This document shows positions 43,023 through 51,282 of a stretch of 64,000 nt of DNA, piece by piece. The stretch's first letter is position 1; the number at the start of each line of letters is the position of its first letter. The DNA lies in assembly GCF_014596915.1 (NCBI RefSeq), contig NZ_JACVWU010000036.1:17097-81096 (forward strand). The letters are read 5' to 3'. The stretch comes from Streptomyces sp. TRM68416. Lineage in GTDB: Bacteria > Actinomycetota > Actinomycetes > Streptomycetales > Streptomycetaceae. Made by a program: the position numbers and the translations under genes. The notes under the pieces are model-generated. The model worked only from the letters and a program-made list of their open reading frames with translations, ran no database searches and was not told the DNA's origin.

Positions 43023-44231
43023 TCAGCCTGTCGAGGGCGATTTCGGCATGTGCCTGGCCAACGGCTGACTGCGTGCGGCCCTCAAGGGCAAGAAGGCTCG
43101 CATTTGCTCGATGGCAGGCTGGACGCCTGAACGCGTGCGGATCACGAGCCCCATGTCTTGGAGTGCGTTCAAGTCCCTGTTGATCATCTTCTGGGTGTGT
43201 CCGGCGTACTCCTCTGCGAGCTCAGGATTCAGACGCCTGACATCAGCGGTTGTGGTGATCTCGCCCACTGGAAGGCTCAGTACAAGGTGGCGCCGCCGTC
43301 GGGCGGCCGGGCTCGTTTCGTGATGGAACTTCTCGTGAATGAAGTTTTCCCAAGTCACGGCCATCTGCTGCGCCTTGATCATGTCGACCTGCTCACGAAG
43401 GCCGTCCAGCAGCCCCTGGAGCGCGTAGCGAATGAAGGGCTTTGTGTCGTACGGCTGCACTTTGCTGGCCCTGTCGAGCACGCTCAGGTACCGGGTGCGC
43501 GTTCGGTTGTAGTGGTCACTTAGGAGGTGCGCTGACACGTCGGGCATTCGTGCTTTGGCGAGTAGCTGAAACTCGACCATGCGCGCAGTCCGGCCGTTCC
43601 CATCGCCGAAGGGGTGGATCCAGGCCAGGTAGAGGTGAGCAAGGATCGCTGACACGACTGACACCTGGAATTCAAAGCCTGCCGGGGCATCGGCCTCTAG
43701 CTGCTTGAGCCACTCGCAGAGCCTGTTGATCAGGTACTCACAGTCTTCGGCTGGTGCCCCTATGTAATTGGCCACTGACACGCCATGTGTGCGAAGTTGT
43801 CCCGGAATGGCGTCATCGGCCAGATTGTCCAGATCCTTGCAGATTATGCGATTGAGCTCCAGGATCCGGCCTGGTGTGAGCTCTAGAGACTTCCCCACGG
43901 CCACGTCAGACATGATCATGCCGTAAGCCTCCAGGACGTTGTCTACCTCCTGGCCGAGATACTCCTGCGACGGCGGCAACTTCAGTTCGTTCTGGATCCG
44001 CTTGCGCACTGCTTCTTCGGAGAGAGTGTTGCCTTCAATGCGGGTGGTCGCGTGGGCGCCCTTGCTCAGGAACACCTGGTTGAAGTGCTCCTGGATCGCG
44101 GGGATTAGTGGCACGCCGGCCACGTGCTCACACTTGGAGTGGATCTCGCCCAGTTGCATCCATGTCTCGGCCCCGAGGTCGAGGTCTGGCTTGAACACAA
44201 GCCACGGATGTGTCTCCTCGTAGCGTCGCAT
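43023..44231 (-). CDS. Fic-domain adenylyltransferase-like protein
   Basis: A 402-residue Fic protein that would transfer AMP or another phosphate-linked group to a target hydroxyl. The catalytic motif HPFGDGNGRTARM is intact (HxFxxGNGRxxR). The N-terminal inhibitory helix motif is T-x-x-x-E-G (TTRIEGN), the class II autoinhibited form. A winged-helix-like C-terminus (VGEITTTADVRRLNPELAEE) follows. The gene is visibly AT-richer and uses rarer codons than its neighbours, indicating recent acquisition. ATG 44231 with GGAGAG upstream was chosen over TTG 44267. Confidence 0.92.
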   Translation of the reverse strand: MRRYEETHPWLVFKPDLDLGAETWMQLGEIHSKCEHVAGVPLIPAIQEHFNQVFLSKGAHATTRIEGNTLSEEAVRKRIQNELKLPPSQEYLGQEVDNVLEAYGMIMSDVAVGKSLELTPGRILELNRIICKDLDNLADDAIPGQLRTHGVSVANYIGAPAEDCEYLINRLCEWLKQLEADAPAGFEFQVSVVSAILAHLYLAWIHPFGDGNGRTARMVEFQLLAKARMPDVSAHLLSDHYNRTRTRYLSVLDRASKVQPYDTKPFIRYALQGLLDGLREQVDMIKAQQMAVTWENFIHEKFHHETSPAARRRRHLVLSLPVGEITTTADVRRLNPELAEEYAGHTQKMINRDLNALQDMGLVIRTRSGVQPAIEQMRAFLPLRAARSQPLARHMPKSPSTG

Positions 44232-44618
44232 CTGTCCCGTCTCTCCATCCCCAAAGCCCCAGCTCAAAAGGGGGTAAGGGTCATTATCTCAGATGCGGGA
44301 GGCTTTGCCTATGTCCCGTTGAGCGTCCTCTCCAGTGTCCCTACCGTTGGGCTAGCGCTAGGGCCCGAGGTTGACGCTACTCGTTAGTAGTGTGCGAGGT
44401 GATCGAGCACCACTTTGGAAGATCGCGTATGGGGATGGGCGCTGATCTGGGGAGAGGCTGACCTCGTGATGTCGGCTACCTCGCTGTCTCTCCCCCCTTG
44501 TTTCCCGGCGGACGCCGCCTGATCGGGCACGTGGAGGTCTCTGCCGCGTTCTCAAGCCCGGAGGTGATCTTCCTGGCTCGGGAGCTTTAGGTGGCGCCAA
44601 CGCGGCACGTGATAGGCC
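44232..44618. other. Gene-free stretch
   Basis: About 390 bp without a credible gene. It includes the Fic upstream region. Reading frames here are short and of mixed composition. Confidence 0.5.
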
Positions 44619-44921
44619 TCAGCTCTGGTCTCTGTCAGCGCCGTCGGCCCCAGGTGTGGGTGCAGGTGTCCTCGACCCCGTGTTGCCCCTTGTGGTGCGC
44701 AATGCCACCAGGGCTGTGATCAAACTAGCCACAGCCGTAACCAACCCTGTGACTGCGCTGATGATCCCGATCGTGGCAGTCACCGCAGCGGGTTCACCCC
44801 CATCCGACGAACCCGCGGATCGGAACCCTGGCAGGCTGCCGGAGAGGTAGCTGAAAGTCAGGAGTGCAACGGTCAGGAGCAGGAGTCGAATCGCGGTTGG
44901 CCACAGAGATCTGCCCTTCAT
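44619..44921 (-). CDS. Small two-span membrane protein
   Basis: A 100-residue protein: first span AIRLLLLTVALLTFSYLSG, then a polar loop, then second span AVTATIGIISAVTGLVTAVASLITALVAL (described by its ends AVTATIG and LITALVAL), then a basic Pro-rich tail. ATG 44921 places the first span near the N-terminus. Function unknown. Confidence 0.55.
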   Translation of the reverse strand: MKGRSLWPTAIRLLLLTVALLTFSYLSGSLPGFRSAGSSDGGEPAAVTATIGIISAVTGLVTAVASLITALVALRTTRGNTGSRTPAPTPGADGADRDQS

Positions 44922-45243
44922 CCCAGGGACGATACAAGGGCGTGGCCGCCGAGGTCGGTAAGTCTCAATGGGCAGCGTCAAGCCGCCTTGCTGTGCGCTC
45001 AGTACCCCGAAGAAGTGATGCGCCCAGTCTCCCATGTGGACCGTTTCCCTGTCTCGGCCCTTCTGAGCAGTACGGACGCCGGGATCAGTTGTCATGATCT
45101 GTCAACGTCCGTCCACCTCGCACGGCCCCAGACGGCCCGAGCGGAGGTTCCCACTCTAGGGAGCTCAAGCGCCACGCAGCGTACTGATGTGCGATGGCGT
45201 GTGAGGGCCCTCGCCAGGTGCATTGGCGAGGGCCCTCACCACG
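44922..45243. other. Gene-free stretch
   Basis: About 320 bp between two minus-strand membrane protein genes. No gene is supported. GAGGGCCCTCGCC and GGCGAGGGCCCTC near 45210 form a short stem that could end the upstream gene. Confidence 0.45.
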
Positions 45244-45438
45244 TCAGTTGCCAAGCAGCACCCCGGCCGCCATCTCGGCTGCCCCAGAGGCAACGCCTCC
45301 CAGGATGGCCGCCACGAGCGCCCACAGGACCGGGTGGCGATCCCCGCCCCATGGGTCCCCACCGGTTGCGTGTGCTTGGCCATGGTGGACCGTCACGGTC
45401 CCGTTCGAACGGATCACGTTGATCCAGGCTTTCATCAA
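45244..45438 (-). CDS. Small single-span protein
   Basis: A 64-residue protein with a polar His/Gly-rich first half and one membrane span (PVLWALVAAILGGVASGAAEMAAGVLLG, ends PVLWAL and AGVLLG). Two adjacent ATG codons (45438, 45435) are possible starts. Small Gly/Ala-rich spans occur in spread proteins and bacteriocin-like peptides; neither is shown. Confidence 0.5.
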   Translation of the reverse strand: MMKAWINVIRSNGTVTVHHGQAHATGGDPWGGDRHPVLWALVAAILGGVASGAAEMAAGVLLGN

Positions 45439-45469
45439 TCCCCCTCGCGGGCTGGGCTGTTGACGGTTG

Positions 45470-45483
45470 GCGTGTCGACACGC
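45470..45483. promoter_or_regulatory. Perfect palindrome upstream of the small membrane protein
   Basis: GCGTGTCGACACGC, 14 bp, 32 bp before the minus-strand start at 45438. A likely operator. Confidence 0.45.
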
Positions 45484-45630
45484 TGAAAACCGTAGACCTT
45501 CGCGAGCGGTGGATGCGGCACGTGAACTGCGCCATCACGAGGGGGCAAATCAGGGCAGATAGCCACACCCGTTCATGTCTTCGCGCTCCCGCGCGAGCGC
45601 GCGCGCGAGACAGTATATCTGTGACGCAGA

Positions 45631-46011
45631 TCACTTGGATTCCGAGCGAGCAGAGGGCTGATTAGCCTCTCTTTGCACCTTTAGTCGCTTTTCGCGGGCG
45701 CGCGCCTTCGCCTCATCCCGCACCTGCTGGCTGATTGCGTGAGCCCGGCGGGCAGCGGACGATTCCACCCATTTCGTTAATGTCCCAGCGCTGTAGCCGG
45801 TGAGGCGCGCCGCTTCCTCCTGGGCCATTCCTAGCTGGATGGCCCGTACGACCATGTCCTCGGCGGCCGTCTTGATTCTCAACTCGGCTTCTCTGAGCTC
45901 GCGGCGCTTATCGCCGACTTCGGCTAGCAACTCCTGGAATTGCTCAGGCCGATCGAATCGAAGCCATGCAGTCGCATCCATGCCAGCAGAATGCCGAAAC
46001 TGCAGGGTCAT
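45631..46011 (-). CDS. Helix-turn-helix protein with coiled coil
   Basis: A 126-residue protein: N-terminal FRHSAGMDATAWLRFDRPEQ, a charged helix (RRELREAELRIKTAAEDMVV), a turn with AIQLGMAQEEAARLTGYSAG followed by TLTKWVE (HTH-like), and a basic Arg/Ala/Lys tail. Probable DNA-binding protein. AT-richer than the core. ATG 46011 has GGAAG upstream; longer frames to 46221 run through an inverted-repeat region and are unlikely. Confidence 0.6.
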   Translation of the reverse strand: MTLQFRHSAGMDATAWLRFDRPEQFQELLAEVGDKRRELREAELRIKTAAEDMVVRAIQLGMAQEEAARLTGYSAGTLTKWVESSAARRAHAISQQVRDEAKARAREKRLKVQREANQPSARSESK

Positions 46012-46111
46012 GGTGGTGGCTTCCGGCGTTTGGGCCCAGTCCGCCGTTGCCTCGGCGATCTGTTGGTGCACGCACCCACGCGGTCGGCGCAGCGACTTTG
46101 GCCGGGAGCTG

Positions 46112-46223
46112 CTTTGGCGCGAGTGATCATGGCCCATTACGCTGACCCGCGAATCGGGCAGGCTTGTGGACCTGCCCGTTAGTGCCCGATGTTGGGCCAT
46201 GATCTTCGAGGCTCGCGCCAAAG
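46112..46223. repeat. Composite inverted repeat upstream of the HTH gene
   Basis: CTTTGGCGCGAG (46112-46123) pairs with 46212-46223, and GATCATGGCCCA (46125-46136) with 46193-46204. Inside, CGGGCAGG/CCTGCCCG (46155-46162, 46171-46178) and ATCGGGCA/TGCCCGAT offer alternative stems. The 112-bp structure lies in a gene-free gap. Confidence 0.8.
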
Positions 46224-46299
46224 TGGCTGGCTAAAGTCGCGGAGCCGACCGCCCCAGCCGCGACATGCTCTGACCTCATGCCCTGTGTGCCTACCTCTT

Positions 46300-46377
46300 G
46301 GGCGGGAGCGGGCGGCCGGCGGTGCCGAGCGGGGCGGAGACATGAGCGCGGGCGCCGCCGGCCGCCCGCTCCCGCCC
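46300..46377. repeat. 23-bp perfect inverted repeat hairpin
   Basis: 46300-46322 and 46355-46377 are perfect reverse complements (core GGGAGCGGGCGGCCGGCGG) with a 32-nt loop. It lies downstream of the Nudix gene on its strand. It may be a terminator or, given size and element context, a single-strand origin. Confidence 0.8.
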
Positions 46378-46422
46378 GGAGGAGCGAAGCGACGACGGGT
46401 GCTTGATGAAGTAGGGAAAGTC

Positions 46423-46875
46423 TTATCCCGCTGGGATCAGGTGCTTGCCGTCGTGGCTTCGTACGTGGGGGCCGTTGCCGTCCAGGGCGTCCAGAAGTCG
46501 GATCGCGTAGACCTCGGCCATGCGGGCGCTGACCTCATCGGGCGTGAGCCAGGAGACGGCTGTGGACTCGCTTGATGTGCGCTCGGTGCCGCCGGAAGGC
46601 TTGCAGCGGAAGACCAGGGCCACGATGCCGCGGGTGGTGTTCTTGTAGACGCCGGTGAGTTCGTCGACCTCGACGTGGATGCCTGTCTCTTCCCAGACCT
46701 CGCGGGCTACGCCGGCCTCTGGGGTCTCGTGGAGTTCGAGTACGCCGCCGGGGAGCTCCCAGGTGCCGTTGTCGGCTCGGCGGATCGCCAGGAGGCGTCC
46801 GTCTTCGCGCACCACTACTCCGGCTACGGATACGGAGTGCCGGGGTGGCGACGTCGCTTCCTGTGGTTGACTCAT
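46423..46875 (-). CDS. Nudix hydrolase (Pif-like AICE protein)
   Basis: A 150-residue Nudix protein: VVREDGRLLAIRRADNGTWE, then the Nudix box GGVLELHETPEAGVAREVWE followed by ETGI (GX5EX7REUXEEXGU intact). It hydrolyses nucleoside-diphosphate-linked compounds. In pSAM2 the equivalent protein Pif blocks redundant transfer between element carriers; the same job is inferred from position beside KorSA. The start lies inside the KorSA-type operator, so expression is probably repressed by it; ATG 46887 is an alternative start. Confidence 0.85.
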   Translation of the reverse strand: MSQPQEATSPPRHSVSVAGVVVREDGRLLAIRRADNGTWELPGGVLELHETPEAGVAREVWEETGIHVEVDELTGVYKNTTRGIVALVFRCKPSGGTERTSSESTAVSWLTPDEVSARMAEVYAIRLLDALDGNGPHVRSHDGKHLIPAG

Positions 46876-46885
46876 GTACAGGAGC
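46870..46885. promoter_or_regulatory. KorSA-type operator A
   Basis: ACTCATGTACAGGAGC, one mismatch class away from the perfect palindrome at 47774. It lies in the 30-bp gap between the divergent Nudix and GntR genes and overlaps the Nudix start, so binding would switch off both directions. Confidence 0.75.
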
Positions 46886-46905
46886 ATAGGAGGCAGGGAA
46901 GGGCT

Positions 46906-47685
46906 ATGGGAACTGCGGTAGAGGGGGGCAGGTCCGGGCCTCGGTACGTGCAGATCGCGGATGAGATCGTGCGGCAGATCCGGGCGGGCGTGCTGAAGCC
47001 CGGTGACATGGTGCCGAGTGAGTCGGAGCTGGTGGAGCGCTACGGCGTGTCCGGCGGCACGATTCGTAAGGCCATGGTCGAGGTGCGGGCGAGTGGGCTC
47101 GTCGAGACCCGGCACGGCAAGGGCTCGATCGTCAAAGATCGGCCGCCGGTACGGCATCGCTCCTCCGATCGCTTCCGGCGTTCGCTCCGGCAGGGTGGCA
47201 AGGCTGCCTACCTTGCGGAGTCCGCACAGTCAGGTGCTACAGCCAGGGTGAGCGTGCTCTACATCGGGCCCATGGAGGCTCCCGGGGATGCCGCGCAGCG
47301 GCTGGGCGTTCCCGTCGGCACTCAGGTGCTCGCCCGGCGGCGGCTCTACTTCCGTAACGGCACTCCGGTCGAGACCGCCTCCTCCTATCTCCCGTGGGAC
47401 GTCGTGAAGGACATCCCGGAGCTGTTCGCCGAGAACCCCGGTGGCGGTGGCATCTACGCCCGACTCGAAGACCACGGTCATGAGTTCGCGGAGTTCGTCG
47501 AGACCCTGCAAGCTCGGCCGGCGTCCAAGGCGGAAGCCACCGAGCTGGCGCTCAGTCCTGGTGCGCCAGTGGTTCACCTCATCCGGGAGGCCCGTACGAC
47601 GGCCGGGCTCGTGGTCGAGGTCTGCGACACGCTCATGGCTGCTGACCAGTTCATTTTCGAGTACCGGATCCCAGCCGCGGACTGA
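46906..47685 (+). CDS. GntR-family transfer repressor, KorSA-like
   Basis: A 259-residue HutC-type GntR regulator: VQIADEIVRQIRAGVLKPGD, VERYGVSGGTIRKAMVEVRA, and a UTRA domain (VETASSYLPWDVVKDIPEL; VHLIREARTTAGLVVEVCDT). In pSAM2, KorSA silences transfer and replication genes. Three copies of an ACTCATGTACAxGAGT motif lie at its own promoter and before the tra operon, as expected for such a repressor. GGGAAGGG precedes ATG 46906. Confidence 0.9.
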   Translation: MGTAVEGGRSGPRYVQIADEIVRQIRAGVLKPGDMVPSESELVERYGVSGGTIRKAMVEVRASGLVETRHGKGSIVKDRPPVRHRSSDRFRRSLRQGGKAAYLAESAQSGATARVSVLYIGPMEAPGDAAQRLGVPVGTQVLARRRLYFRNGTPVETASSYLPWDVVKDIPELFAENPGGGGIYARLEDHGHEFAEFVETLQARPASKAEATELALSPGAPVVHLIREARTTAGLVVEVCDTLMAADQFIFEYRIPAAD

Positions 47686-47737
47686 CGCCCGCTCAACTTC
47701 CCTCAGCCCGTCGTGACTTCGTCGTCGCGACGGGTTG

Positions 47738-47753
47738 ACTCATGTACAGGAGT
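47738..47753. promoter_or_regulatory. KorSA-type operator B
   Basis: ACTCATGTACAGGAGT, in the promoter region of the transfer/replication operon, 21 bp before operator C. Confidence 0.78.
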
Positions 47754-47773
47754 GGTGCACTCTTCTTCATGTC

Positions 47774-47789
47774 ACTCATGTACATGAGT
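47774..47789. promoter_or_regulatory. KorSA-type operator C (perfect palindrome)
   Basis: ACTCATGTACATGAGT is a perfect 16-bp palindrome 36 bp before the first gene of the transfer/replication operon. Confidence 0.82.
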
Positions 47790-47824
47790 GACGGAGTCCA
47801 GCATCTATAGAGGAGTGTTCCGCT

Positions 47825-48181
47825 GTGCGTCAGATCCCTGTCGACACCTCCGCCGCGACCGTGATGGTCGCCAAGACCCCGCAGCCGAAGGTGCGCGACC
47901 GCCGTACCGGTGAGATCGCCACCGACGCCGAGACCGGCGCGAAGCTGATGACCGTGGACGTGATGTTCGCGGCCAACGACGAGGTCGAGATCCTGTCCGT
48001 CACCGTCCCGGAGACAGGGATCTCCGGTGACCTGACCATGGGCACCCCGGCCGCGCTCACGGGGCTGGTCGCCCGGCCGTGGGAGAACGAGTTCAACGGT
48101 CAGAAGCGGCACGGCATCGCCTTCCGCGCGGTCGCCGTCACCTCGCTGGCCACCATGGGCACGGGTTCGAAGGCGGCCTGA
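47825..48181 (+). CDS. SCO3933-family regulatory protein
   Basis: A 118-residue protein (RQIPVDTSAATVMVAKTPQP; RDRRTGEIATDAETGAKLMT; FNGQKRHGIAFRAVAVT). The family is found at the head of AICE transfer operons and is named after a Streptomyces coelicolor element gene; its exact role is unproven. First gene of the operon, three bases before tra. Confidence 0.82.
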   Translation: MRQIPVDTSAATVMVAKTPQPKVRDRRTGEIATDAETGAKLMTVDVMFAANDEVEILSVTVPETGISGDLTMGTPAALTGLVARPWENEFNGQKRHGIAFRAVAVTSLATMGTGSKAA

Positions 48182-48184
48182 GCC

Positions 48185-49540
48185 ATGTCGTGGCTGACGG
48201 TCTTACTGCTGGTGGTCGTCGCCGCTGCGGGTCTCCTGCGGTGGCGGCGTCCCGCCTGGTACTGGCTGACCTTCGGGGTCACCCTCGCTGTCATACGGGT
48301 CCTGGTCCGCTACGCCTCTGTCATGGAAGCCTGCGGGCTCACGGTCCCGCCCTCGCGTTGGCGGCTGATGCTGGCCCGGATGGCCAACCGCCCAGCGCCG
48401 GAGTCCCGCGCGCCGCGTATCCTGCGGCTACGGCCCACCCGTACCGGCCTGGTCCTCCGGCTCAAACTCCGCCCGGGACAAGACGCCTTCGACGTCGCCG
48501 CCGCCACGGACCGGCTGCGCCACTCCTTCGGGATGTACGGCGTGACCTCCCGTGAGGTGCGCTCCGGTGTGGTCGAGATCCGGATGACCGGTTACGACGT
48601 GCTCAAGCGGGTGCAGATGCCGGCCAAGACCGACACCCGGCCTATGCGTATACCGGTCGCTCTGCGGGAGGACGGTTCGGTCCACTACCGCGACTACCGT
48701 GCCGTCCCGCACGGTCTGACCCTCGGCGCTACGGAGTCCGGCAAGTCCGTCTATCAGCGCAACCTCGTCGCCGGGCTCGCCTCGCAACACGTCGCGCTGG
48801 TCGGTATCGACTGCAAGCAAGGCGTCGAACTCTTCCCGCTGGCTCGCCGGTTCTCCGCTCTCGCCGACAATCCCGATGCCGCGCTGGAGTTGCTGGAGGC
48901 GCTGGTGTCCCACATGCAGGACGTGTATCAACTCATCCGCGCCCAGCAGCGGATCAGCGTTGCCGTACCGGATGCGGAGATCGCCGCCGACATCTGGGAT
49001 CTGCCCGACGACCTGCGGCCGGTGCCGGTCGTCGTCCTGGTCGACGAGGTCGCCGAACTCGCTCTCTACGCAAGCAAGGAGGAAGAGAAGCGCCGCGACC
49101 GGGTCATCACCGCCCTGGTCCGCCTCGCCCAGCTCGGCCGCGCGGCCGGCGTCTACCTGGAGATCTGCGGGCAGCGCTTCGGCTCCGAACTCGGCAAGGG
49201 CATCACCATGCTCCGCGCCCAGCTCACCGGCCGCACCGCGCACCGCGTCAACGACGAGATGTCCGCGAACATGGCCTTCGGTGACATCGCACCGGACGCC
49301 GTCCTCGCCGCCATCCAGATTCCCGCCGAGACGCGCGGTATCGCCATCGCCGGTGACTCCGCAGGCGGCTGGCACCGCATCCGCGCCCCGCACACCTCAC
49401 TGCGCCAGGCCGTGAACGTCTGCAACCGGTACGCCGAACGCACCCCCGACGTGCCCGCCCTCGCACCCTTCCGGCCCGCGGTCGCCGCGATGCCCTCGGC
49501 CCGCGTGCCGCTGTCCAAGACAGCCCCCGCCACCGCCTGA
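48185..49540 (+). CDS. FtsK/SpoIIIE-like DNA translocase, Tra
   Basis: A 451-residue conjugal translocase. Two N-terminal membrane segments (VLLLVVVAAAGLL and WYWLTFGVTLAVIRVLV) anchor it, and the ATPase has Walker A GATESGKS and Walker B VVVLVDEVAEL, with an FtsK-like tail (RLAQLGRAAGVYLEICGQR; AQLTGRTAHRVND). It moves double-stranded element DNA between hyphae as a hexamer. It corresponds to TraSA of pSAM2 though longer than that protein. Confidence 0.92.
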   Translation: MSWLTVLLLVVVAAAGLLRWRRPAWYWLTFGVTLAVIRVLVRYASVMEACGLTVPPSRWRLMLARMANRPAPESRAPRILRLRPTRTGLVLRLKLRPGQDAFDVAAATDRLRHSFGMYGVTSREVRSGVVEIRMTGYDVLKRVQMPAKTDTRPMRIPVALREDGSVHYRDYRAVPHGLTLGATESGKSVYQRNLVAGLASQHVALVGIDCKQGVELFPLARRFSALADNPDAALELLEALVSHMQDVYQLIRAQQRISVAVPDAEIAADIWDLPDDLRPVPVVVLVDEVAELALYASKEEEKRRDRVITALVRLAQLGRAAGVYLEICGQRFGSELGKGITMLRAQLTGRTAHRVNDEMSANMAFGDIAPDAVLAAIQIPAETRGIAIAGDSAGGWHRIRAPHTSLRQAVNVCNRYAERTPDVPALAPFRPAVAAMPSARVPLSKTAPATA

Positions 49541-49623
49541 CCCACCCCCTCCATCGGTCGGCGCGACCGCCCTTCGCGCCAGGTCCCTACCCCCGCCATG
49601 CCTGATCACAGAAGGGAGCCGTG

Positions 49624-50274
49624 ATGGCCCGCCCCGCTCTTCGCATCGACGCCGTACTCATTCAGGCCGTCATCGCCGGGGCGCTGTCCTTCGCCCATCT
49701 GCACGACCTCGCCGCCGCTGCCGGGCAGACCGGATGGAAGGCCTGGGCCTACCCGGTCTCGGTGGATCTGCTCCTTGTCGCCGCCTGGCGTCGGCTGCGT
49801 GCTGACGGGCCGTCCCGGCTGGCCTGGTGCTGGTTCCTCATCGCCCTGGTCGCCTCACTCGGCGCCAATGTCGCCACCGCCGGACTCCTCGACCTCGGCG
49901 ACGTCCCGGACTGGCTGTGCATCCTCGTCGCCGCCTGGCCCGCCCTCGCCTTCATGGGCGGCACCCTGCTCGCCCACTCACCGGCGGACCCCTCCCCGGC
50001 GCAGACGACCTCCGCCCCGGACCCCGAGGCGGTGTCTGAACCGGCCGCAGCTGAACCGGAGCGACTGCCTGAACCCGTCGCCGCTCCGCAGGCAGAGGAA
50101 ACCCCTGCCCTGCCCCCAGCCGTGCCGGTCCCGGCCGCGCTCGTCGACCACGCCCGCAAAGTCGCCGACGACCACCACGCCCGCACCGGCGCCCGGATCG
50201 ACACCGACACCCTCCGCACCCGCCTCGGCGTCCCACCGCACCTCGCCGACGCCATCGCCGCCCAACTCACCTGA
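49624..50274 (+). CDS. DUF2637 membrane protein (SpdB-like)
   Basis: A 216-residue protein with about four spans (AVIAGALSFAHLHDLAAAAG; YPVSVDLLLVAAWRRL; LAWCWFLIALVASLGANVAT; WLCILVAAWPALAFMGGTLL) and a Pro/Ala-rich then helical cytoplasmic tail. DUF2637 proteins occur in AICE operons beside tra and are linked to plasmid spread. ATG 49624 is preferred over GTG 49621 by spacing from GGGAG. Confidence 0.85.
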   Translation: MARPALRIDAVLIQAVIAGALSFAHLHDLAAAAGQTGWKAWAYPVSVDLLLVAAWRRLRADGPSRLAWCWFLIALVASLGANVATAGLLDLGDVPDWLCILVAAWPALAFMGGTLLAHSPADPSPAQTTSAPDPEAVSEPAAAEPERLPEPVAAPQAEETPALPPAVPVPAALVDHARKVADDHHARTGARIDTDTLRTRLGVPPHLADAIAAQLT

Positions 50275-50293
50275 CCCGGAAGCGAGACACGCC

Positions 50294-50488
50294 GTGACCC
50301 GTGACCCGGCCGACCTGACCGCTGCTGACTACCTCGGCGATGCCCGCGAAATGGCCGCCGCCAACCGGCCCTACCTCGCTCACCTGCTCGCCGAGGAAGC
50401 CGCCCAACGCACCACCGACCCGGCCACCGCCGCCGGCATCCGCGCCGCCTTCCCCGACCCGACCGCGAACCGAGAGGAGACCGACTGA
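50294..50488 (+). CDS. Small helical AICE protein
   Basis: A 64-residue protein (TAADYLGDAREMAAANRPYL; AEEAAQRTTDPATAAGIRAA). GTG 50294 lies 19 bases after the previous stop, in the spd operon. Family name not recalled; context makes it real. Confidence 0.6.
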   Translation: MTRDPADLTAADYLGDAREMAAANRPYLAHLLAEEAAQRTTDPATAAGIRAAFPDPTANREETD

Positions 50489-50489
50489 C

Positions 50490-50681
50490 ATGCCCGCCCG
50501 CGACCACTTCCACTCCGTGATGCGGATCGGCCCCGTGCAGATCGGCACCCACCGCGACCGCCACGGCCGCACCAAGCACGCCGCCGTGTGCACCGCCGAC
50601 CGATGCGGCTGGTCCGCCGACTACTCCAGCCAGTCCGCCGCCCAGCTCGCCGCCCGCACCCACCGCTGCCGCGTCAGCTAG
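50490..50681 (+). CDS. Mobile-element transfer protein (Spd-type)
   Basis: A 63-residue protein (HSVMRIGPVQIGTHRDRHG; VCTADRCGWSADYSSQSAAQ) of the small family annotated as mobile element transfer proteins in AICEs. ATG 50490 overlaps no stop but lies directly after it. Two Cys in CTADRC could bind metal. Confidence 0.75.
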   Translation: MPARDHFHSVMRIGPVQIGTHRDRHGRTKHAAVCTADRCGWSADYSSQSAAQLAARTHRCRVS

Positions 50682-50693
50682 GAGGCCGAACCG

Positions 50694-50849
50694 ATGGACG
50701 TTCCGCTCTGGCTCGCGCTGCTCGCCGTCGGCTACCTCGGCGTCAAGCTCATCCGCCCGCCCCTGTGGCTCATCGCCGTCATCCTCCTCGGCGGCTTCCT
50801 CCTCGCCGACAGCGTGCTTGCCCCCGTTATCGACGGCTTCGTCAAGTAG
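50694..50849 (+). CDS. Small two-span membrane protein (Spd-type)
   Basis: A 51-residue hydrophobic protein: LWLALLAVGYLGVKLI and LWLIAVILLGGFLLADSV. GGAGG (50681-50685) precedes ATG 50694. Size and place between spread genes fit a SpdC/SpdB1-like role. Confidence 0.7.
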   Translation: MDVPLWLALLAVGYLGVKLIRPPLWLIAVILLGGFLLADSVLAPVIDGFVK

Positions 50850-50872
50850 CAAGGCCTGAAGGGAGAACACCG

Positions 50873-51193
50873 ATGCTCCGCCCGAAGATCCCGACCAACC
50901 CCATGCCGACGGGCAACGTCACGCCGCCCGCGGTCGTGGAGCCGAGCACTGTCATTTCGAGCCCGCAGCTTCCGACCCCCGCCCCGTTCGCCGCCTCGAC
51001 GCCGACCCGGCCCACGGTCCAGATCACCCCCGGCACCGCCCTCGCCCTCGTCGGCGGCGGAACGGCCGTCGTCTTGGTCGTCGGCGCCGTCCTGGTCTCC
51101 CTGCTCCTGGCGGTCGCCATCACCGGGGCCTCGGTCGCCGTCTGCGCCCTGGTGATCCGCTCCCTCGTTCGCGCAGAGGCCAAGCAACGCTGA
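50873..51193 (+). CDS. SpdD-type spread protein
   Basis: A 106-residue protein: Pro/Thr-rich first half, then a long hydrophobic region (ALALVGGGTAVVLVVGAVLV, SLLLAVAITGASVAVCALVI) typical of SpdD proteins needed for plasmid spread along the mycelium. GGGAGAA precedes ATG 50873. Confidence 0.78.
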   Translation: MLRPKIPTNPMPTGNVTPPAVVEPSTVISSPQLPTPAPFAASTPTRPTVQITPGTALALVGGGTAVVLVVGAVLVSLLLAVAITGASVAVCALVIRSLVRAEAKQR

Positions 51194-51282
51194 CCGGCCC
51201 CCGGGCGGCCTCGATACCGCCAAGCATCCGCCGCCCCGGCGCCGTCCCTGTCCGATCGCAAAACCGGAAGGAAGACCCCAGC

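Noticed and set aside
46012..46221. Extended N-terminus for the HTH protein
   Set aside because: The extension runs through the composite inverted repeat and has no ribosome site; ATG 46011 fits better.
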